Assembly (NCBI GenBank): GCA_963809875.1
Contig: CAWELC010000009.1
Location: forward strand, 1-64,000
Origin: JAFGAS01 sp963809875
GTDB lineage: Bacteria > Desulfobacterota > Zymogenia > Zymogenales > Zymogenaceae
DNA: 64,000 bases
Reading direction: 5' to 3'
The translations under genes and the position numbers were made by a program. The notes below the pieces were generated by a model. It was given only the letters and a program-made list of their open reading frames with translations, had not been told where the DNA came from and searched no databases. Position 1 is the stretch's first letter. Each line of letters begins with the position of its first letter. Of the stretch, positions 1 through 8,885 are shown one piece after another.

Positions 1-2
1 TC

Positions 3-432
3 GGCGTCTTTTTTACCTTCTCTGGTATCGCGCCTGATGGCGAAACTCCAAATACAGCAAACATAATCAATTGGGATGTCATAACGATAAAGGACTACGT
101 CATCACGCTTTCAGTAAAATGCGGGGTTCTATTCACGCTATTTGACAACATCAGTCCCTTTTATCTCAACAAAATTATTGGCATCTTAAACTTCGTGATA
201 ACCTCATTTTTCTCTGATATTCAGCAATTCTTTCTATTCGTAAGTGATGTCGGTAAGGGTTTGCTCGTTAGCCTCTCCAAACCTTACCCTCGGAAAGCTG
301 GATACGCCGTATGTCCCGGCAGATAAGACAATTGGTAGCGTCCTCAAGGGGACCGAAATCATCATCGGTGCCGTCCTTATCTCACTCTTTGTTCTAGCTA
401 TGAGCCGGAAATTCAGAAGGACCAAGGATTAG
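3..432 (+). CDS. 3' end of a membrane protein, possibly a small ion channel (5' truncated)
   Basis: The gene enters from the left edge. Its reading frame (starting at base 3) runs to about position 250-320, and a second frame one base later continues to TAG at 430-432. A single surplus base near 250-290 would join them. The final segment is a hydrophobic helix (about GAVLISLFVLAMS) followed by a basic tail, preceded by a Glu- and Gly-containing stretch. That resembles the end of two-helix ion-channel domains seen in pentapeptide/ion-channel proteins. The match is only to the general pattern, so the function is a weak guess. Confidence 0.4.
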
Positions 433-479
433 GAGTTTGCACGGGGGCAGTTCTTTATCATCACTTCGCCGTCACTACG

Positions 480-566
480 AACCGACCGATAGACGCCGGC
501 GCTGACAATCAGGGGATTGCTTCGTCGCTTCGCTCCTCGCAATGACAATAGAAGTGTCATGGAGCC
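480..566. repeat. Intergenic short-repeat cluster upstream of ileS
   Basis: This stretch contains the phrase GCTTCGTCGCTTCGCTCCTC and a small TGACA...TGTCA inverted repeat, and it has no coding signal. A related CGTCGCTTCGCTCCTCG phrase recurs near 15377-15395, so it belongs to the dispersed intergenic repeat material of this genome. Confidence 0.45.
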
Positions 567-588
567 TCCCCCTCCCCCCTCTTTTCCC

Positions 589-618
589 TTGACAATCTGC
601 CTCCCCGCGTGATATTTA
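589..618 (+). promoter_or_regulatory. Sigma-70-like promoter for ileS-lspA-lgt
   Basis: TTGACA at 589-594 and TATTTA at 613-618 are separated by 18 bases. The ileS start lies about 60 bases downstream, behind an AAGGAG-type ribosome-binding sequence at about 644-650. Confidence 0.55.
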
Positions 619-680
619 ATTACATTTATTTCCTTTGAAAAATCAAGGAGATATCGACACGCGTGCACCCGGAGAAACCG

Positions 681-3491
681 ATGGACTATAAAGAAACCCT
701 CAACCTTCCCAAGACCGAATTCCCCATGAAGGCCGACCTCACCAAGCGGGAGCCGCTGTTCCTTTCCCGCTGGGCCGACATGAAGCTCTACGACCTCATC
801 AAGAAGGCGTCTGCCGGCCGCGAAAAATATCATCCTCCACGACGGCCCGCCCTACGCCAACGGCCATATCCACCTGGGCACGGCCCTCAACAAGATCCTC
901 AAGGACTTCATCGTCAAGTCCAGGATCATGACGGGCTTGAACAGCTACTACGTCCCCGGCTGGGACTGCCACGGCCTGCCCATCGAGCACCAGGTCGACA
1001 AGGAGCTGGGGAGCAGCAAAGGCCTCCATGCCAAGAGCGAGATCCGGAAGCAGTGCCGCAACTTCGCCCAGGAGTTCATCGACATCCAGCGGGAGGAGTT
1101 CATGCGCCTGGGCGTCCTGGGCGAGTGGGAGAACCCCTACCTCACGATGGCCTACGACTACGAGGCCACCATCGTGCGGGAGTTGGCGAGGTTCGCGCTG
1201 GCAGGGCTCCGTCTACCGGGGCAAGAAGCCGGTCTACTGGTGCTCCACCTGCGAGACGGCCCTGGCCGAGGCCGAGGTCGAATACGACGACCACGTCTCG
1301 CCCTCCATCTACGTCAAGTTTCCGATGATCTCGACGACCTTCGGCAGCAGCTTCCCGAAGCTCAAGGGAAAGAAGGTCTTTGTCGTCATCTGGACCACGA
1401 CCCCCTGGACGATCCCCGCAAACCTCGCCGTGGCGCTTTCTCCCGACTACACTTACGTCGCCGCCGAGGTGAAGAGCGGCGAGGTCTATATCCTGGCCGA
1501 GGATCTGGCCGACCGGGTGCTGCCACTCCTTCGGCATGGGCGACTACGAAGTCCTCGCGACATTTCCGGGAAGAGCGCTCGAGGGCAAGAAGTGCAAGCC
1601 ACCCGATCTACGACCGGCCGTCGGTCCTGATCCTTGCCGACTACGTGACGCTGGACGCCGGCACCGGGGCCGTGCATACCGCGCCCGGCCACGGCCAGGA
1701 GGACTACGAGTCGGGGCTGAAGTACGGCCTTGACATTTACGCCCCGGTGGACGACCACGGCAAGTTCACCGCCGACGTCGAGTATCTTCGCCGGGCAAAT
1801 TCGTCTTCGATACCAACGACGAGGTCATCGCCAGGCTCAAGGATCTGGGGATGCTGCTCCTTCAAAACCGACTATTCCCACCAGTACCCGAGCTGCTGGC
1901 GGTGCAAGAACCCGATCGTCTTCCGCTCCACGCCCCAGTGGTTCATCTCGATGGAGACACAACGACCTCAGAAAGAAGGCGATGGCCGAGATCGACCGGG
2001 TCCGCTGGATCCCCAAGTGGGGCCGCGAGCGGATCTACGGGATGATCGAAAACCGCCCCGACTGGTGCATCTCGCCGCCAGCGCTCGTGGGGCGTGCCCA
2101 TCACGTTTTTCTACTGCGCGGACTGCGGCACGGAGATCATCGACGAAAAGAGCCTGGCGCGGGTGGCCGGGATCGTCGAGAAAGAAGGGGCCGACGCCTG
2201 GTTCGACCGGGACGTGAAAGACTCTGGCCGACCCGGGCCTGAAGTGCGGCAAGTGCGGCGGGACCGAGTTCACAAAGGAAGAGGACATCCTGGACGTCTG
2301 GTTTGACTCGGGCGTGAGCTTTGCCGCGGTCTGCGAAAAGAACCCCGACCTGAAGCCCGTCCCCGACATGTACCTGGAGGGGAGCGACCAGCACCGCGGC
2401 TGGTTTCACTCGTCGCTTGCTGGCGTCGGTCGGCACGCGGGGCCACGCCCCCTACCGCGAGGTCCTCACGCACGGCTTCTTGGTGGACGGCGAGGGCAAG
2501 AAGATGAGCAAGTCCCTGGGCAACTTCATCGCCCCCGAGCAGGTCATCGACAAATACGGGGCCGAGGTGCTGCGGCTCTGGGTGAGCGCCGAGGACTACC
2601 GCGACGACATCCGGATATCCGAGGAGATCCTCCAGCGCCAGTCGGAGGCCTACCGCCGCATCAGGAACACGGCCCGCTTCATCCTCGGCAACCTCTTTGA
2701 CTTCGACCCCAAAAAAGACCTGGTGGGACCCGCCGAGATGCTCGAGATCGACCGCTTCGTCCTGATAAAATTCACCAGGCTGGCGCAACGGATCGTCGAT
2801 GCCTACGGGACGTTTGACTTTCACGTCATCTACCACGGCATCCACAACTTCTGCACGGTGACGCTCTCGGCGTTTTACCTCGACATCCTGAAGGACCGGC
2901 TCTACACGGAGCCCCGGGCCTCCAAGAAGCGGCGGGCGGCGCAGAGCGCGATGTACCTGATACTTTCCGGCATGACCCGGCTGATGGCCCCGATCCTCTC
3001 GTTTACCGCAGAGGAGATCTGGGACATGCTCCCGGGCACTGGCAAGGAGCCGAGCGTCCACCTGGCGGCGTTTCCCGCCGTCGACGAGTCGCTGCTGGAC
3101 GACGGCCTGGAAGCCCGGTGGGACCGGCTCATCGAGATCACGGACGGAGGTGCAGAGGTGCCTCGAGGAGGCAAGGCGCAACAAGGTCATCGGGCATTCG
3201 CTCGACGCGGCGGTGACGCTCTCGGCGCTTTCGACAAAGGGCAAAGAGAAAGAGCTCCTCGAGCGATATGCCGCGGACCTTTCGGACATCTTTATCGTGT
3301 CGCGGGTGACGCTGGCCGGGACAAAGCCAAAAGGTGCGGCGGCCGTCGAGTCGATACCGGGGCTTTGGGTCGCGGTGGAAAAGGCCGCCGGCGCCAAGTG
3401 CCCGCGCTGCTGGAACTATACCGAGGATATCGGGCAGGATGCGGCCCATCCCGAGGTGTGCGCGTCATGTGCCGGAAACCTGAAGGGGTAG
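681..3491 (+). CDS. ileS: Isoleucyl-tRNA synthetase (frame broken in about 12 places)
   Basis: This enzyme charges tRNA-Ile with isoleucine in the cytoplasm. Joining the frames gives a full-length protein of about 930 residues starting MDYKETLNLPKTEFPMKADL. The class I motif reads PYANGHIHLG near residue 60, the second signature is KKMSKSLGNF, and the C-terminus carries the zinc-binding CPRC...CASC ribbon. ATG 681 is chosen because it matches the family N-terminus and has GGAG just upstream; GTG 663 is the alternative. Frame breaks lie near 829, 1202, 1523, 1601, 1785, 1793, 1859, 1960, 2073, 2222, 2417 and 3144, and each is repaired by removing one base. An essential gene cannot carry these, so they are probably sequence errors. 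lspA follows 4 bases downstream. Confidence 0.93.
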
Positions 3492-3495
3492 CCTG

Positions 3496-4011
3496 ATGAA
3501 GAGCCAATGGGGCAAATATCTCCTGTTCGTGATCGTCAACGCACTGGTCGTGACCGCCGACCAGATATCCAAGATCGTTATCGAGAAGAACCTGTTCCTC
3601 AACGAGTTCATCACGATCGTCCCCAACTTTTTCGACATCCGCTACATCCGCAACACCGGGGCGGCCTTCGGGATCATGGCGCGCCTGCCGGATTCGTGGC
3701 GTCTCTCGTTTCTGATCGGGGTGTCCCTGGTCGCGATGGGGCTTATCTTCTACCTCTTCGTGAAGGCCGAAAAAGAGCGGCTCGTCTACGCCCTGTCGCT
3801 CTCTCTCGTCTTTGCGGGCGCGGTCGGAAACCTCATCGACCGGGTCATGCTGGGCGAAGTGCGGGACTTCCTGCACCTCCATATCTATAACCTGTCGTGG
3901 CCCATCTTCAACATCGCCGATTCCTCCATCAGCGTGGGGATCGCGCTCCTTGCGTGGGAGCTCATCATCGTCGAGCCGAGGCTCAAGACGCAGGAGGGAA
4001 AGGCAGACTGA
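3496..4011 (+). CDS. lspA: Lipoprotein signal peptidase (signal peptidase II)
   Basis: This inner-membrane aspartyl protease removes the signal peptide from prolipoproteins after Lgt has added diacylglycerol. The product has 171 residues, the usual length, with four hydrophobic segments. The family signatures NTGAAFG (about residue 55) and GNLIDR (about residue 112) are present, as are the catalytic aspartates, in GNLIDR and in the later FNIADS. The frame is intact. It is co-directional with ileS, a common arrangement, and its stop overlaps the lgt start, so two consecutive lipoprotein-maturation enzymes are translationally coupled. Confidence 0.95.
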   Translation: MKSQWGKYLLFVIVNALVVTADQISKIVIEKNLFLNEFITIVPNFFDIRYIRNTGAAFGIMARLPDSWRLSFLIGVSLVAMGLIFYLFVKAEKERLVYALSLSLVFAGAVGNLIDRVMLGEVRDFLHLHIYNLSWPIFNIADSSISVGIALLAWELIIVEPRLKTQEGKAD

Positions 4012-4870
4012 TGCACCCGATCATCTACTCATTCGGCGGGATTACGATCTACACCTACGGCCTGTTTGTCTCCGTGGGGTTCCTGCTGGGGTTTATGCTG
4101 TTTCTCCTGGAGCTGAAGCGGCGCTCCATCTCGACCGACACGGGGATCGACTTTGCCTTCTGGGTGCTGCTTTCGGCTATCGTCGGCTCCCGGCTCGTCT
4201 ACGTCCTGCTCAATTTCTCCTACTTCGCCCGGTACCCGCTCAAGATCGTCATGATCTGGGAGGGGGGGCTGGTCTGGTACGGGGCGTTTCTGGGGGCGCT
4301 GGCCACCGCCCTGATCTACTTCAGAACCAAGAAGCTCGACGGGTGGCTCTGGGCCGATATCGCCATCCCCTTTGTCGCGCTGGGACAGGCCATCGGGCGG
4401 ATCGGCTGCCTCATGGCCGGCTGTTGCTACGGCTGCCCGACGACGGCGCCCTGGGGGATCACCTTCAGGGCATCGGAGATCGCGCCCGCTGGGGATACCG
4501 CTCCACCCGACCCAGATCTACGACATGCTCTTCAATTTCGGGATCTTCGCCATACTCTACTTGAGGAGAAACCGGGTCACCTTCCGGGGCGAGCAGATCC
4601 TCTCGTATATCTTTCTGTACGGCGCGACGCGCAGCATCGTCGAGGTCTTCCGCGGCGACCCCCGCGGATGGTGGCTCGGCCAGAGCGTCACCACGTCCCA
4701 GCTCATCAGCATCGTCGCCGTCGCGGCCGGGACCATTCTCTACTTCAGAATCAGGGACAAGAACCGAATCGACCCCGTCGGTCCCGTTGGAATCGTTCCG
4801 ACGCGCCGGGCCCCGGAAAAAAGCCGGGCGGCCGACGCGCACAAAACAGTCCAAAAAAGACAGGAGCTGA
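4011..4870 (+). CDS. lgt: Prolipoprotein diacylglyceryl transferase (frame broken)
   Basis: Lgt transfers diacylglycerol from phosphatidylglycerol to the lipobox cysteine of prolipoproteins. Several membrane segments, WEGGLVWYGAFLG, the signature GRIGCLMAGCCYG and the later HPTQIYD motif identify it. The frame breaks near 4486, where one surplus C explains the shift. The second frame then runs without a stop into the next protein. A TGA at 4868-4870 in the +1 frame sits 2 bases before a good ATG with AGGAG, so I place the lgt end there and assume a second indel in the low-complexity tail, which is A-rich. The alternative is a real Lgt fusion. Confidence 0.85.
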
Positions 4871-4872
4871 TC

Positions 4873-5403
4873 ATGACACACGGGAAAAAATTCACGGAAC
4901 GCCTTTTCCCTCCCTACCGGCTCATCGAGGAGACCCCCTTCGGCTTCTGGTACGTCGGGTTCTTCGGCATGGTGATCGCGTTCTTCAATATCTCGATCAA
5001 CTTCTTTTCCCACCTCTCGATCCTCCTCGGGTACCTGACCGGCACCCTTGGCCTCTCCGGAGTTCCCCGCCAGCCGGGCGGCCTCGACCTTTTCCTCTCG
5101 GGCGCCTTTGCCTGCTACTACCTCGTATCGGCGCCGCTGTTCGTCTGGCTTTCGGCCGCCTACTGGAACTTCAAGCCGAAGGCAAAGAAACGGCTCCTCA
5201 TCCTCCTTTCGATCGACGTCTTTGTCTTCTGCCTCTACAATATCCTCTTTTTCACCGGCATCTACCTCTACCGCAACCACTATCTGATGCCCAAGCTCCC
5301 CCTCTACGCGGTCCTGGCGGCTGTGGCCGTCTACTACCTGATGGGAAAGTCCGACGAGGAGGCCCGGAAGGTCGTGGACCGGGCGGAGCGGCGGGGGGCG
5401 TAA
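4873..5403 (+). CDS. Small multi-pass membrane protein, unknown function
   Basis: The product is about 176 residues, beginning MTHGKKFTERLFPPYRLIEE, with four or five hydrophobic segments and a charged C-terminal tail. I recognise no family. ATG 4873 has CAGGAG 8 bases upstream. In the sequence as given it is in the same frame as the end of lgt, so it could be read as a C-terminal extension of Lgt, but the ribosome-binding site argues for a separate coupled gene. Overlap with the lipoprotein-maturation operon gives no specific role. Confidence 0.6.
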   Translation: MTHGKKFTERLFPPYRLIEETPFGFWYVGFFGMVIAFFNISINFFSHLSILLGYLTGTLGLSGVPRQPGGLDLFLSGAFACYYLVSAPLFVWLSAAYWNFKPKAKKRLLILLSIDVFVFCLYNILFFTGIYLYRNHYLMPKLPLYAVLAAVAVYYLMGKSDEEARKVVDRAERRGA

Positions 5404-5700
5404 GACAGGTACATGGGGTGGGGGTTTGACCCTCCGCGTACCGGCGGCTCGTGGCAACAGTCACGGGCCGTTTTGTTTGTAGGGGTGGTTCGCGAAGTGC
5501 CGAGCGGGGTGTACCGGGCCGTTCGCGAACGGCCCCCGCGAAAACGAAGTTTTCGTGGGGTGATCCGGACACCACATGTGGTGTCCCTACGGGTGCTAAA
5601 TGGCGCTCGCCTTAGAAACTGCAGGGACGCCATTCATGGCGTCCGTCCTTTTCTTCGGTTCTCCGCGATGACGGACTGAGGTGCGGGTCGACATAATAAA
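5404..5700. repeat. Cluster of variable-arm intergenic palindromes (B)
   Basis: This gene-free stretch holds at least four palindromes of 20-27 bases, placed close together: 5516-5535 (gggccgttcg and its mirror), 5534-5560 (cgaaaac/gttttcg core), 5567-5586 (ggacaccaca and its mirror) and 5625-5644 (ggacgccatt and a near mirror). Several are flanked by short constant phrases such as ccctacggg. Arm sequences differ completely between copies while self-complementarity is kept. Similar elements occur at 13228-13343, 15263-15559 and 32466-32485. Confidence 0.75.
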
Positions 5701-5726
5701 GGGGCGTCCCCTTTCGGGAGCGCCCC
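5701..5726 (-). terminator. Rho-independent terminator for the Cache-protein genes
   Basis: On the minus strand the sequence forms a GC-rich stem (ggggcg-ctccc with its partner gggga-cgcccc) around a short GAAA-containing loop, followed by TTTATTAT. It lies 40 bases after the stop of the first Cache gene. Confidence 0.65.
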
Positions 5727-5766
5727 CCTTATACCAATGCCGGATGTGTCCGGCGCCTGTGTTGCA

Positions 5767-6288
5767 CTATTTCAGCTTTGCGTTGAGGTCGTCGGCCGTT
5801 ACCCCCTCGGGGCTGTAGATGCCCGCGCCGACGGTGTACTTGGCGCCCGGGGCCCGGTAGATGTAGGAGAGCTTCGGTTTCATCTCGCCACTCTTCGGGT
5901 TTCTCCAGACGAACTGGATCCACCAGCCGTTCGGCTTGCTTGCGTCATTCCCGATACCGCAGAGCGTAACGCCGACCGGATCACCGTTGGCGTCCTTGAT
6001 GTCCTCGATCTTCTTGCCGACCAGGCCGGGCGTGATGTTACCGACGCACTCGCCCTTGGCGCAGTCGTAGACGAACACGTAAGTGTCCTTCCAGACCCAG
6101 CGGCTGTTCGGGTCGCTGAACTCGGCCACGGCCGCGTCGCCCTTCTCCATGAGGTAGGCCGACGCCTCCTTGCACTTGGCGACGATCTCGTCGGGCGTGA
6201 CGGTCTCCGCCGCGGAGGCGGTAATCACGCAGGTCCCTATCAGCAGGGCCGCGAAAACAAAAACAAGGGCAAAAGACAGCTTCTTCAT
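5767..6288 (-). CDS. Secreted single-Cache-domain protein (copy 1)
   Basis: The 173-residue product has a signal peptide (MKKLSFALVFVFAALLIGTC... cut near ASA), followed by one extracytoplasmic Cache-type sensor fold. Recognisable pieces are WVWKDTYVFVYD, the GKKIEDIKD stretch and the closing YTVGAGIYSP. Such domains normally bind small molecules as the sensing part of receptors. Here there is no transmembrane or output domain, so it probably acts as a soluble periplasmic binding or partner protein. The ATG at 6288 has CAGGAG 9 bases upstream; the longer frame to 6378 lacks such a signal. It is a tandem paralogue of the next gene. Confidence 0.75.
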   Translation of the reverse strand: MKKLSFALVFVFAALLIGTCVITASAAETVTPDEIVAKCKEASAYLMEKGDAAVAEFSDPNSRWVWKDTYVFVYDCAKGECVGNITPGLVGKKIEDIKDANGDPVGVTLCGIGNDASKPNGWWIQFVWRNPKSGEMKPKLSYIYRAPGAKYTVGAGIYSPEGVTADDLNAKLK

Positions 6289-6575
6289 GTTCCATGCTCC
6301 TGAAAAAGAAAAACGAAGACCCGCCGACTCGGGGGTCTTCAAGGCGCCGCACTCATTTTCTCCACATCGTGCGGCCATTACTATTGTCTCAGCTTTCCGC
6401 TGGAGACATCAATCATCTCGTCCCGGCTGTCGGCCCCGTTACGACGGTGAGAGTCGTGCCGGGGGACGCGATTGATAAGAGAGACTTCCCGCGCGAAACT
6501 CGCGGGTTCCGGCGTCCGGTGACGAGGGCCGAGCGCCGTCCGGACTATCCCTCCGGACCACCCGGGGCGGCCCGC

Positions 6576-7094
6576 TTACTTGAGCATCTTGTTGAGGTCA
6601 TCGACGGAGATCGTCGGCTCATAGATCCCCGCGGCGACTTCCATCGGCTGTCCCGGCACCTTGAGTATATAGGAGACCTTACGACGATATTCGGCGGCTC
6701 CCTTTTCGTCGACCACGCCGGTCGGACGCCAGTACTCGACCCAGCCGCCCGACGGCTTTGCGGCCTCCTCACACAGCGCGAGGTTGTACTTGAAGCCGTT
6801 CTTGTCGACCCTGCTTGCGAGCTCCGTGCCGACCAGCGTCTTGTCCGGATGCCCGATGATGAGGCCCTTCTCGCAGTTAAAGACGAACACGTAGGTGTCT
6901 TTCCACGACCAGGCTCCCTTCGGGTCGTTGAACTGGGCGAGTCCCGCCTCGCCTTTTTCCGAGAGGAACGCGGCGGCCGCCTTGACCTTGGTAATGACTT
7001 CGTCGGGGGTGACGGCTTCCGCAGCGACGGCAACGGCCGACGCCGCCGCCAAAAGACATAAAATTCCTGCGACCAGTATCAGCGTCTTTTTCAT
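6576..7094 (-). CDS. Secreted single-Cache-domain protein (copy 2)
   Basis: The 172-residue product has a signal peptide ending near AVAAE, then a Cache domain with SWKDTYVFVFN, a DKTLVGTELASR segment and a terminal MEVAAGIYEP motif. It aligns along its whole length with copy 1, so the pair arose by duplication, but the sequences have diverged considerably. The start is firm: AGGAGGG lies 6 bases before the ATG. Upstream is a good promoter and a pair of 16-base direct repeats that may be a control site. Ligand unknown. Confidence 0.75.
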   Translation of the reverse strand: MKKTLILVAGILCLLAAASAVAVAAEAVTPDEVITKVKAAAAFLSEKGEAGLAQFNDPKGAWSWKDTYVFVFNCEKGLIIGHPDKTLVGTELASRVDKNGFKYNLALCEEAAKPSGGWVEYWRPTGVVDEKGAAEYRRKVSYILKVPGQPMEVAAGIYEPTISVDDLNKMLK

Positions 7095-7117
7095 GAATCC
7101 CTCCTGCCCTCATTGTG

Positions 7118-7149
7118 CGGTGCCCGCATAGTACGGTGCCCGTATAGTA
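7118..7149 (-). promoter_or_regulatory. Tandem 16-base direct repeat in the leader of the Cache genes
   Basis: Two adjacent 16-base units (cggtgcccgcatagta and cggtgcccgtatagta on the plus strand) differ at one base. On the minus strand each contains an imperfect inverted repeat CCGTA-CTA-TRCGG. They lie between the predicted promoter and the start codon, where a repressor operator or paired RNA hairpins could act. Confidence 0.45.
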
Positions 7150-7165
7150 CGGTAGAATGACCCCT

Positions 7166-7195
7166 CTATTATCACTCGAATGCCGCGGATGTCAA
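7166..7195 (-). promoter_or_regulatory. Sigma-70-like promoter for the Cache genes
   Basis: On the minus strand TTGACA (7190-7195) and TAATAG (7166-7171) are separated by 18 bases, with the start codon about 70 bases downstream. Confidence 0.5.
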
Positions 7196-7399
7196 GGGGA
7201 TTAAAGATTACCGGACGGAGTATCGGCCCTTTTCGGGTTTCGGGAAGGAAGGCGGGGTTCATCCGGTGGCCGCAGACAACCAACCGGCGCCTCCGCACGT
7301 GCCGTTGAGTGCGGTCAAAGGGACCCGGGGTATTCTCGTGTCAGGATGCCCACGAAGTTTCATCATGCCGAACTTATTCGTGCAAAAATAGGAAATTCT

Positions 7400-7408
7400 T
7401 GCTATAAT
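7400..7408 (+). promoter_or_regulatory. Extended -10 promoter element before the PrsW-like gene
   Basis: TGCTATAAT is a perfect extended -10 element (TGnTATAAT). No convincing -35 box is seen. Transcription would start about 7414-7416, leaving a very short leader before ATG 7423 and about 22 bases before GTG 7438. This favours the GTG start. Confidence 0.5.
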
Positions 7409-7422
7409 ACTATGATTTTTAA

Positions 7423-8361
7423 ATGAATGAGGTCCGCGTGGAGTTTCTCGCACTCTTAGTGCTGGCCATTGCCCCCGGTTTCTTTATCCTGTGGTACGTC
7501 TATAACAAGGACAAGTACGAGCGGGAGCCCAAGGGGCTGATCGTTGCGACTTTCCTTATCGGCGCGGGCGTGGCCGTTCCCGCCGCATTCATCGAGCTCT
7601 TCTTCGAGTGGGGCTCGGGAGTCCCCATGACGGGCAACATCCTTGGCGCCTTCATCGGCTCGTTTGTCATCGTCGCCCCCGTCGAGGAGGTCGCGAAATT
7701 CCTCTCGGTCCGCGTCAAGGCCTATAAATCGCCCGCGTTTAACGAAGTCATGGACGGCATCGTCTACTCCGTGGCGGGGGCCCTCGGTTTTGCCACTATC
7801 GAGAATGTCATCTATGTCTTCGAGTACGGGGCCGCCACGGGCGTCTTTCGCGCACTCTTTTCCGTGCCGATGCACGCGTTGTGCGGCGCGGTGATCGGCT
7901 ATTACCTCGGCATGAATAAGTTGTACAAGGGAGAGAAGAAACACTTCATCGCCGCCGGTATCCTGATCGCGATCCTCTTTCACGGGGCATACGATTTTGT
8001 CCTCTTTACCGAGAACTTCCTGGCCATCCTCATCCTCCCGATCATGGTGTGGCTCTTTCTCGTGTATAAGAAACGGCTCTATATCGCCCTCAAAGATTCC
8101 CCTTTCCGGGGAGGACGGGACGAGGCGCTCTTTGCCGCCGTCAGACGCCACCGCACGCCGGCCGGAATGATAAAGCTCGCAGTCGGGATTGTCGCCGTTA
8201 CCTTCAGCGTGGTCATGGCCACGGGCTGGATATCCTCCGTATCTCAGGGACAGACCTTTACGGGCCAACAGGACGTCTACTTCGTCGGGCTGATCCTCGT
8301 GCCGCTCGGCGCCGGGATCTGGTCTCTTTTCCTTTCGAGAAAGGACGTGGTGGTGCGATGA
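7423..8361 (+). CDS. PrsW-family intramembrane glutamic-type protease
   Basis: PrsW-family proteins are multi-pass membrane proteins; the B. subtilis founder cleaves an anti-sigma factor. The 312-residue product has about eight hydrophobic segments and the family motifs: PVEEVAKF with the paired catalytic-type glutamates (about residue 88), FATIENVIY, a membrane His in MHALCGAVIGYYLG, and HGAYDF. ATG 7423 is used here, but GTG 7438 has GAGG 6 bases upstream and gives a start nearer the first membrane helix. The gene overlaps the next by 4 bases and begins a run continuing into mlaEFD. Its substrate is not indicated. Confidence 0.8.
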   Translation: MNEVRVEFLALLVLAIAPGFFILWYVYNKDKYEREPKGLIVATFLIGAGVAVPAAFIELFFEWGSGVPMTGNILGAFIGSFVIVAPVEEVAKFLSVRVKAYKSPAFNEVMDGIVYSVAGALGFATIENVIYVFEYGAATGVFRALFSVPMHALCGAVIGYYLGMNKLYKGEKKHFIAAGILIAILFHGAYDFVLFTENFLAILILPIMVWLFLVYKKRLYIALKDSPFRGGRDEALFAAVRRHRTPAGMIKLAVGIVAVTFSVVMATGWISSVSQGQTFTGQQDVYFVGLILVPLGAGIWSLFLSRKDVVVR

Positions 8362-8885
8362 ATCGGCTCCGGCTTTTTGCCCCCCTTGCGCTGATCCTCG
8401 TCGTCCTCGGCTGTGCCCACGGCAGGGTCGTCAACGGCACCTTTGTCTCGGATGACTACCGCTTCTCCGTCACCCTGCCGGGACCTCCGTACGAGCAGAT
8501 CTCGGCAAAAGACGCTCTCGTCGCCCTTACCGATCCGGGGACGGGCGCGTCGATCGCGATCGCGGTAGGCCCCAGCCCCTATGCGGATGGGGTCGAAAGC
8601 GAACAGGCGTTGGACTTTGTCACCCGAGGCCTCTTCTTCTTTCTCACGCAAAAGGACTACCGGGTCTTCGAGGACGCGACCCTGGGGGGCGTGCCCGCCC
8701 GGCACGCCGTCCTGACGGGCAGGGAGGACGATACCCAGCTGATCTTCGCGGCGTATACCGCGCTCTCTTCGGGCCTGATCTACGATATCGTGATGTGGTG
8801 CGATCCGCAGGAGTTCGACGCGGTATCGCCGGTCTTTGAGAAGATGGTCGGCACGTTCACCTTCAGCCGGGAAGCGGATAAATGA
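8358..8885 (+). CDS. Lipoprotein of unknown function
   Basis: The 175-residue product has a lipobox (VVLGC, acylated Cys at residue 19) and then a compact domain beginning with NGTFVSDDYRFSVTLPG. This pattern (a short sequence, then 'y.fsvtlP') resembles PsbP/DUF1795-like single-domain lipoproteins, but I would not name the family firmly. Start and stop overlap both neighbours by 4 bases, so it is translationally coupled to the protease and to mlaE, suggesting an envelope role. Confidence 0.7.
   Translation: MNRLRLFAPLALILVVLGCAHGRVVNGTFVSDDYRFSVTLPGPPYEQISAKDALVALTDPGTGASIAIAVGPSPYADGVESEQALDFVTRGLFFFLTQKDYRVFEDATLGGVPARHAVLTGREDDTQLIFAAYTALSSGLIYDIVMWCDPQEFDAVSPVFEKMVGTFTFSREADK

Noticed and set aside
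681..3491. Programmed +1 frameshifting across ileS and other genes.
   Set aside because: Twelve shifts in one essential gene, at different sequences with no shared slippery codon, is not a plausible regulatory scheme. Surplus bases in patches and homopolymer contractions point to consensus errors.
5404..5766. Palindrome clusters as CRISPR arrays or terminators.
   Set aside because: Units are not repeated at regular spacing and there are no constant repeats with unique spacers. Only the stem at 5701-5726 has a T-rich tail in the correct orientation.
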